26,916 nucleotides of DNA from Bacteriovoracaceae bacterium UBA4096 (lineage in GTDB: Bacteria; Bdellovibrionota; Bacteriovoracia; Bacteriovoracales; Bacteriovoracaceae). Positions 22,410 through 26,916 of this stretch are shown here, piece after piece; position 1 is the first letter of the stretch, and every line of letters starts with the position of its first letter. Below the pieces are notes generated by a model that did not search any database, was not told the origin of the DNA, and worked only from the letters and a program-made list of their open reading frames with translations. The stretch spans positions 107,371 through 134,286 of the forward strand of contig DFXY01000066.1 in assembly GCA_002381945.1 (NCBI GenBank). Reading direction: 5' to 3'. The position numbers and the translations under genes were made by a program.

Positions 22410-23378
22410 TTAAAGGCTTTCGAGAGTTGAATAAAACTCAGGCACTGTTTGAGATAGGATAAGTTTTCTTCTTAAAGGCTCACTGCCTTCAATCCCTTCC
22501 AACATAAATCTAGATACAGACTTACTTTGTTTTAATAAACCACGGACTGAAATGTTTTCCGTTTCCAGGAGAGTTCTATAATCCTTAAAGAAGTGTTTGA
22601 TTTTCTGGAAAGTTTCTTCCTTGCTGGGATTAAAGAAACCTCTGCGGTAGTCTTGAGCTATCCAAGGAGCTTTCAAGGCCCCACGAGCTATCATGACTCC
22701 ATGGCAGCCGGTATTTTTCATCATTTGATCAATATCAGAAGTATTCCAGACATCACCATTACCGATAATTGGAACCTGTGAAATTTGTACCGCCTTCTCA
22801 ATAAAACTCCAACGAGCAGGGGCCTTATACATATCATCCCTGGTGCGACCATGAACGGTAATCATCTCGACACCTTCATCATTTAACATGCGGATGGAAT
22901 CTTCAAAGCCGTCAGTATTATTGTATCCAATGCGGATTTTGGCAGTGAATCTTCCGGTATAGTTTTCTCTTACTGATCTAACGAGCGTTCTCAGAGAGGA
23001 GAGATCGGTCAAAAGGAATGAGCCACCACGATTTTTGCAAACAGTAGGAGACGGACACCCAATGTTCATGTCCATCCAGGGGATTTGTAATTCTTCAACC
23101 TGCTTAACCATATCGACTGTAAATGCTCGATGTGAGGTCAGGATTTGAAACATGGTTTTATCCTGGATCCAGGGAATTTCAAAAAGTTCTTTTCCAAAAT
23201 GGCGGATTAAATGTTTGTTGGGATAGCGTCCCGCTGAAGGAACCCGCAGGAAATCGCACGCCAAATAATCCCACTCTGGATAAAGCTTCAGAATTGTTTT
23301 TCGGAAGCTTTCATCAGTGATGCCTTCCATAGGAGCGAAGAATAAAGACCCGTGTGGGATAGGAGAGAGTTTTCTCAT
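22410..23378 (-). CDS. dus: tRNA-dihydrouridine synthase
   Basis: This 322-residue FMN enzyme reduces specific uridines in tRNA to dihydrouridine. The TIM-barrel start is FFAPMEGITDESFR (13-26). The catalytic Cys108 is in MNIGCPSPTVCKNRGG, followed by KIRIGYNNTDG, TVHGRTRDDMY, PIIGNGDVW and MIARGALKAPW, the expected FMN/phosphate-binding blocks. The helical tail has KHFFKDYRTLL. It resembles the DusC-type branch more than DusA or DusB, but the exact uridine cannot be read. The gene follows yjbQ by 17 bases on the same strand. Its stop codon directly abuts that of fibre 2. Confidence 0.95.
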   Translation of the reverse strand: MRKLSPIPHGSLFFAPMEGITDESFRKTILKLYPEWDYLACDFLRVPSAGRYPNKHLIRHFGKELFEIPWIQDKTMFQILTSHRAFTVDMVKQVEELQIPWMDMNIGCPSPTVCKNRGGSFLLTDLSSLRTLVRSVRENYTGRFTAKIRIGYNNTDGFEDSIRMLNDEGVEMITVHGRTRDDMYKAPARWSFIEKAVQISQVPIIGNGDVWNTSDIDQMMKNTGCHGVMIARGALKAPWIAQDYRRGFFNPSKEETFQKIKHFFKDYRTLLETENISVRGLLKQSKSVSRFMLEGIEGSEPLRRKLILSQTVPEFYSTLESL

Positions 23379-23395
23379 GCAGAGGATTTACCAGA

Positions 23396-23806
23396 CTAAC
23401 TTAAAACAGTCATTACCAACTTTCTGGGAGTCGCCTTCTCGCGAAATTCGCATAAATAAATGCCCTGCCAGGTTCCTAAGTTAAGTCCTTTATTCGTAAT
23501 AGGAATACTCACTGAGCTTCCGACTAGTATGGATTTAATGTGAGCAGGCATATCATCTGGCCCTTCAACGGTATGTTGGTAGAATGTTTGATTCTCTGGT
23601 GCGAGGTGATCAAATGCCTTATCCAGATCATGTCTTACAGTAGAGTCGGCATTTTCATTGATGGCCAGGCCAGCGGAAGTATGGAGGATAAATATATGCA
23701 GCACTCCCATTTCCGGTAATTCACCTAAAACTCTTACTACTTCATCTGTAATAAGGTGAAATCCTTTAGGAAAGATTGGAAGGGTGAGACTGTATTGTTG
23801 TGCCAC
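23396..23806 (-). CDS. yjbQ: YjbQ / UPF0047 family protein
   Basis: This 136-residue protein has the family blocks HTSAGLAINENADSTVRHDL (42-61), EGPDDMPAHIKS and GTWQGIYLCEFR, typical of the whole length of UPF0047 (E. coli YjbQ). Members form trimers and have been reported to have weak thiamine-phosphate synthase activity; the physiological role is not settled. Conserved His and Asp residues are present. The start is GTG, 6 bases after AAGG. It is probably cotranscribed with dus and divergent from the phospholipase D-like gene, with 107 bases between. Confidence 0.93.
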   Translation of the reverse strand: MAQQYSLTLPIFPKGFHLITDEVVRVLGELPEMGVLHIFILHTSAGLAINENADSTVRHDLDKAFDHLAPENQTFYQHTVEGPDDMPAHIKSILVGSSVSIPITNKGLNLGTWQGIYLCEFREKATPRKLVMTVLS

Positions 23807-23834
23807 GTTATACCTTTTTATATATCTCAGGATT

Positions 23835-23854
23835 AGATAGAGGCCATGCTATCT
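23835..23854. promoter_or_regulatory. Inverted repeat between yjbQ and the PLD-like gene
   Basis: Agatag 23835-23840 and ctatct 23849-23854 form a dyad around 8 bases in the middle of the divergent promoter region. It is a possible operator; with only six pairs it could also be chance. Confidence 0.2.
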
Positions 23855-23913
23855 CTTAAGTGTTCATTCCTCACAGATTCTTTTAAAACTCAGACTCTAT
23901 CAGGAGTTCACTT

Positions 23914-25188
23914 ATGAAGTTTCTACTAACATTACTACTTCTTTCTTTTTTTTCCAGCAATAGTTGGGCAGTCAAAATTTCAGACTATTCTCCTTTTAAA
24001 TTTGAAGTTTTATTCACCAATCCAGTTTGTAAAACTTACCAGTATGATCGACCCATGATCAGTCATTCTGGTAAGGCCATAAATGCCAAACCATCCGGTG
24101 TTTATTGCAAGCCTGCTGATGAAGCAGCTTCTGTCATAAGAAAAAATTCTCCACAGTATCGATTAATTGAATGGATCACGGCCCCTGATACTAAAGAACT
24201 TTATGTCGCCTATTTGAGTTTCAGTAATAAAAATGTCGCAACTGCCCTTTGTGATGCCTTAAAGAAAGGGACTAAGATAACCATGGTATTAGACGGTGGT
24301 GATGAATCTGAAGTCCGGGTTAATAAGGATGCAGAGAAGTTAAAGAGTTGCGGGAACTTAAAACTAACCTATCGAGGAAGTACCGGTGGGCTTGGTTATG
24401 CTCATAACAAAATTCTGGTGGTTAATCCTCATGATTCAAAAGTTTCTAAAGTTGTTTTTTCATCAGGCAATCTGACTACTGGTACCAGTATTAACCATGA
24501 GAATTGGAATTTTGTAACTACTTCGTCGCAATCATATTTTGTAGAGGCCCACAAATGTGTGATTGAGGCGATGGTGGAGAGTGGGGATAAAAAAGCAAAT
24601 TTTTCTGCGCATTTGAATGAATGCCGTGGAAAAATCAAAGCTGCTCCGGAGAGTGATATTGCAGTTTATTTTTCACCTGTTGACGGAAAGATGGCCTTAA
24701 AACAAGTCACTGAAGCTTCTAAGAAATCTAAACTGGTTGAAGCAATATCACATCGCTTTAGTGGAGCAATCGCTAAACTTTACTCTGAATTGTTAGCAAG
24801 TGGTAAAGAGATTAAATTCATTCTTGATGATGATATATATTGGGCCGAAAAATTAAAGCGTGATGTCGGTCGTAATTCAAAAATTGAAGCTTTTAGAATT
24901 TATAATGAATTGATTAATAAAGGTCTTAATACAAGGTTCCTTCAAACGAATCAGAATATTTATCAGTTACAGCATAATAAATTTATGATTTTTACTTTCA
25001 ATAATGGTGGTGCAGTATTCACAGGCGCTGGAAATATGACGACAGCTGCATTTACTAAAAACTTTGAAAACTTTTATTACATCACTATCCCAGCTGTTGT
25101 AGATGCCTATAATCAACAATACGACTTGTACTTTGACAAGATGGCGACAGCTGCTGAGGATATGCCTCGAGACTATGTTTTACCGTAA
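23914..25188 (+). CDS. Exported phospholipase D-like protein
   Basis: The 424-residue protein starts at an ATG with AGGAG 7 bases upstream and has a signal peptide (MKFLLTLLLLSFFSSNSWA). It carries two HxK half-sites, as the PLD superfamily does: H164-N-K166 followed by SSGNLT, and H354-N-K356 followed by GAGNMT. In both, the Asp of HxKx4D is replaced (N171, T361), as in some nuclease-like and divergent members. The two half-sites should fold into one active site. The substrate may be phospholipid or nucleic acid; a predator could use either on prey. It has several cysteines suited to periplasmic disulfides. It precedes fibre 3 on the same strand by 160 bases. Confidence 0.88.
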   Translation: MKFLLTLLLLSFFSSNSWAVKISDYSPFKFEVLFTNPVCKTYQYDRPMISHSGKAINAKPSGVYCKPADEAASVIRKNSPQYRLIEWITAPDTKELYVAYLSFSNKNVATALCDALKKGTKITMVLDGGDESEVRVNKDAEKLKSCGNLKLTYRGSTGGLGYAHNKILVVNPHDSKVSKVVFSSGNLTTGTSINHENWNFVTTSSQSYFVEAHKCVIEAMVESGDKKANFSAHLNECRGKIKAAPESDIAVYFSPVDGKMALKQVTEASKKSKLVEAISHRFSGAIAKLYSELLASGKEIKFILDDDIYWAEKLKRDVGRNSKIEAFRIYNELINKGLNTRFLQTNQNIYQLQHNKFMIFTFNNGGAVFTGAGNMTTAAFTKNFENFYYITIPAVVDAYNQQYDLYFDKMATAAEDMPRDYVLP

Positions 25189-25223
25189 TATGCCCAATAA
25201 ATTGGTAGCTGAAGCCTAGGGGG

Positions 25224-25250
25224 AATTCTCTGCCTGATAAGTAGAGAATT
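25224..25250 (+). terminator. Hairpin after the PLD-like gene
   Basis: Aattctct 25224-25231 pairs with agagaatt 25243-25250 around 11 bases, 35 bases after the stop. It lacks a T-run, so it is a weak terminator or a 3'-end stabilising hairpin. Confidence 0.45.
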
Positions 25251-25304
25251 TGCTTAAATAATTGCCTGTGATTTCAAGGACTTGCTAAGTCACCATGAGG
25301 GATG

Positions 25305-25327
25305 AAATATTTCAACCTGAAATATTT
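25305..25327 (+). promoter_or_regulatory. Hairpin just before the fibre 3 ribosome-binding site
   Basis: Aaatatttc 25305-25313 pairs perfectly with gaaatattt 25319-25327 around aacct. It ends one base before AGAGGG (25328-25333). As RNA it could limit ribosome access or protect the 5' end; as DNA it is a near-palindrome suited to a dimeric regulator. Fibre 2 has no such element. Confidence 0.5.
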
Positions 25328-25348
25328 AGAGGGCCTTAAAATGTTAAT

Positions 25349-26916
25349 ATGGGGCCTATCTTCTCCTTACTCCTATTCATTTTCACTTTTTCAGCAGCTC
25401 ATGCTTTTGAGTCTCTAAGCTATTCTGGCCGCTTGGTTAATTCTGATGGTTCCCCAGTTCCAGGAACTGCGAATTTAACTTTTGATTTGGCCTATTCAGG
25501 TTCTCCAGGCATTATTCGTTGTTCTCAAGCTTTAAATGGAGTGGATCTTTCACATGGTGTTTTTCATGTGAAACTGAACTTTCCCGGTTGCTCGCCGGAT
25601 ATTCTAACTATTTTTTCAGAAACTCCGTCTGGTGAAACAGTAAGTATTAGAGTCACTGATCGCACACCTGATCCAGATAAAATTTATTCTTTCCAGGCCG
25701 TCCATTCAGTTCCCTATGCTTTTATCGCGAAGCAGTTGCCCAAGATGAATGCCTCTGAAGGTCAAGTGCTTACCTGGGATGATAATGCCAAAATCTGGTC
25801 ACCACGAACTCCTGTTGCACCAAGCGGGGGAACTATTACATCAGTCGTTGGTGATCAGGGATTAATCAGTACTACAACTTCAGGAAACGTTACGGTCGGC
25901 ATTTTAGATGATGGTGTTACTTCTACTAAAATTTTGGATGGAACCATTGTGGATATTGATATTTCAGCTACCGCCGAAATCGCACAATCAAAAATTAAAA
26001 ATCTCACCACTGATCTTGCGGCAAAAGAGTCTTTAATTGGCACTGGTGCTTCAACCGATTATTTAAACGGAACGAAGGCATGGAATAATTTTGATCAATC
26101 AGTGCGGAATGCTTTATTGATTGGATACACAACTGGTACTGCTACTCCAATTGCTGCTACTGACAATGTCATGGAGGCGATTGGTAAACTTGAAGGACAA
26201 ATCGTTGCCAATGATACTGCCTTTGATAATGCCGGCCAGTGGGATAAAGATGGAACTCTTCTTTTTTATAATTCAGGTAATGTGGGAATTGGAACTGCTA
26301 CTCCATCTGATAAATTAGAAGTTGTGGGAGATGTTTCAGTAAGTAATAAGTTGCGTTTCAAGAATTCGGCCATTAGTTATGTTGAACTGAAGGCGCCGGT
26401 GGGAGCAGGTGCTGTGACACTTACTCTTCCATCTGCTTTAGGATCTAATGGGCAAGTGCTTTCTACAGATAGTTCTGGAAATCTCTCCTGGTTAACACCC
26501 TCAACAGATTCATCTCAAATTACAGATGGATCAATAGTAGATGCAGATGTCTCTGGATCGGCCAACATCGCCCAAGCAAAAATTGCGGGTTTGACTACTG
26601 ATTTAGGAAGTAAGGAACCAATATTAACTGCAGGAACTTCAGCACAATATTATCGAGGTGATAAAACCTGGCAAACACTCAATACTGATGTGGTTCCAGA
26701 AGGGACTAAGTTATATTTTACAGAGCCTAAAGTTCTAGGAACTGATCTTCTTGGTTTTTCTTCCGGTGCCGGTATCATTAGCGCCACTGACACTGTCCTT
26801 TCTTCGATCGGGAAATTGGATGGGAACATCGCTGCTGTTTCTTCAGCTCAAGCAAACTACGTTTTAAAGGCCGGCGATACAATGAGCGGCCCTCTTTCCA
26901 TGGGAAGCAATAAGAT
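25349..26916 (+). CDS. Fibre 3: large exported fibre-like adhesin, 3' end outside window
   Basis: The frame runs from ATG 25349 to the window end without a stop (over 520 codons). The signal peptide is GPIFSLLLFIFTFSAAHA, then FESLSYSGRLVNSDGSPVP, closely matching fibre 2. The module order also matches fibre 2: GQVLTWDDNAKIW, SAT-AEIAQSKIKNLTTDLAAKE, SDKLEVVG after GNVGIGTATP (near 26277), GQVLSTDSSGNLSW, SANIAQAKIAGLTTDLGSKE. After that comes DKTWQTLNTDVVPEGTKLYFTE, matching the start of the visible part of fibre 1. The AGAGGG is 15 bases from this ATG, longer than usual. An out-of-frame ATG at 25341 sits closer but its frame ends after 25 codons. It is a paralogue in the same surface-fibre family; its tip cannot be seen. 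Confidence 0.88.
   Translation, partial: MGPIFSLLLFIFTFSAAHAFESLSYSGRLVNSDGSPVPGTANLTFDLAYSGSPGIIRCSQALNGVDLSHGVFHVKLNFPGCSPDILTIFSETPSGETVSIRVTDRTPDPDKIYSFQAVHSVPYAFIAKQLPKMNASEGQVLTWDDNAKIWSPRTPVAPSGGTITSVVGDQGLISTTTSGNVTVGILDDGVTSTKILDGTIVDIDISATAEIAQSKIKNLTTDLAAKESLIGTGASTDYLNGTKAWNNFDQSVRNALLIGYTTGTATPIAATDNVMEAIGKLEGQIVANDTAFDNAGQWDKDGTLLFYNSGNVGIGTATPSDKLEVVGDVSVSNKLRFKNSAISYVELKAPVGAGAVTLTLPSALGSNGQVLSTDSSGNLSWLTPSTDSSQITDGSIVDADVSGSANIAQAKIAGLTTDLGSKEPILTAGTSAQYYRGDKTWQTLNTDVVPEGTKLYFTEPKVLGTDLLGFSSGAGIISATDTVLSSIGKLDGNIAAVSSAQANYVLKAGDTMSGPLSMGSNK

Noticed and set aside
18456..26916. Prophage tail module
   Set aside because: Fibre motifs resemble phage tails, but all visible N-termini have signal peptides and there are no capsid, terminase, integrase or lysis genes; neighbours are housekeeping genes.
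1..26916. CRISPR arrays, tRNA, rRNA or insertion sequences
   Set aside because: No regularly spaced short repeats, no cloverleaf or rRNA core sequence, and no transposase frame or terminal inverted repeats with target duplications were seen.

Overview
The window looks like a chromosomal segment from a low-GC (about 40%) Gram-negative predatory bacterium of the Bdellovibrio/Bacteriovorax kind, most likely the Bacteriovoracales side (Peredibacter- or Bacteriovorax-like). This is inference. It rests on three very large exported fibre proteins resembling the predator mosaic adhesive trimer fibres, many short exported proteins with no recognisable family, and ordinary proteobacterial housekeeping genes (lexA, greB, dus, yjbQ, an NhaR-type LysR regulator, an MCP). 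I see no rRNA, tRNA, CRISPR array, transposase or phage morphogenesis gene.

Layout. 1-2067 is the 3' part of fibre 1 (+). 2068-2781 has no gene but is rich in structure: two diverged copies of one folded element about 352 bases apart, a perfect 22-base palindrome, a strong terminator and ATGTAAG repeats. 2782-4058 holds a secreted protein (-), a divergent DUF5522-type Cys-rich protein (+) and a 29-residue membrane peptide (-). 4172-6014 is a minus-strand run: radical SAM/SPASM protein, lexA with its own promoter and an unusual direct-repeat operator, and a small His-rich protein. 6048-8769 is minus-strand: an MBOAT/wax-synthase-like acyltransferase, a membrane-anchored small protein, greB, and two exported proteins. 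8925-12100 is plus-strand: a small protein, then a DAO-type FAD oxidoreductase overlapping a membrane-anchored peptide-binding protein. 12144-12311 is an unlisted 55-residue exported protein (-) ending at a bidirectional hairpin.

12491-15524 is a recognisable three-gene cluster: retropepsin-like putative zinc protease, inactive transglutaminase fused to seven transmembrane helices, and RimK-related ATP-grasp ligase. Together these look like an envelope-linked peptide ligation/removal system. 15578-16480 is a NhaR-like regulator, convergent with an MCP (16487-18217). 18456-22409 is fibre 2, complete and ending in a peptidase S74 self-cleaving chaperone; its stop codon abuts that of dus (-), which is followed upstream by yjbQ (-). 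23914-25188 is an exported phospholipase D-like protein. 25349 to the window end is the 5' part of fibre 3.

The three fibres share modules (N-terminal SLSYSGRLVN region, GQVLTWD, IAQxKI..LTTDLA, NKQYVD, GNVGIGTxxP) but differ in tips and inserted domains, as expected for a surface adhesin family that diversifies by module exchange. The strongest undescribed signals are the paired structured element at 2090-2226 / 2442-2576 and the lexA operator, CGTA-N7-CGTA occurring twice in helical phase around the lexA -10 box.
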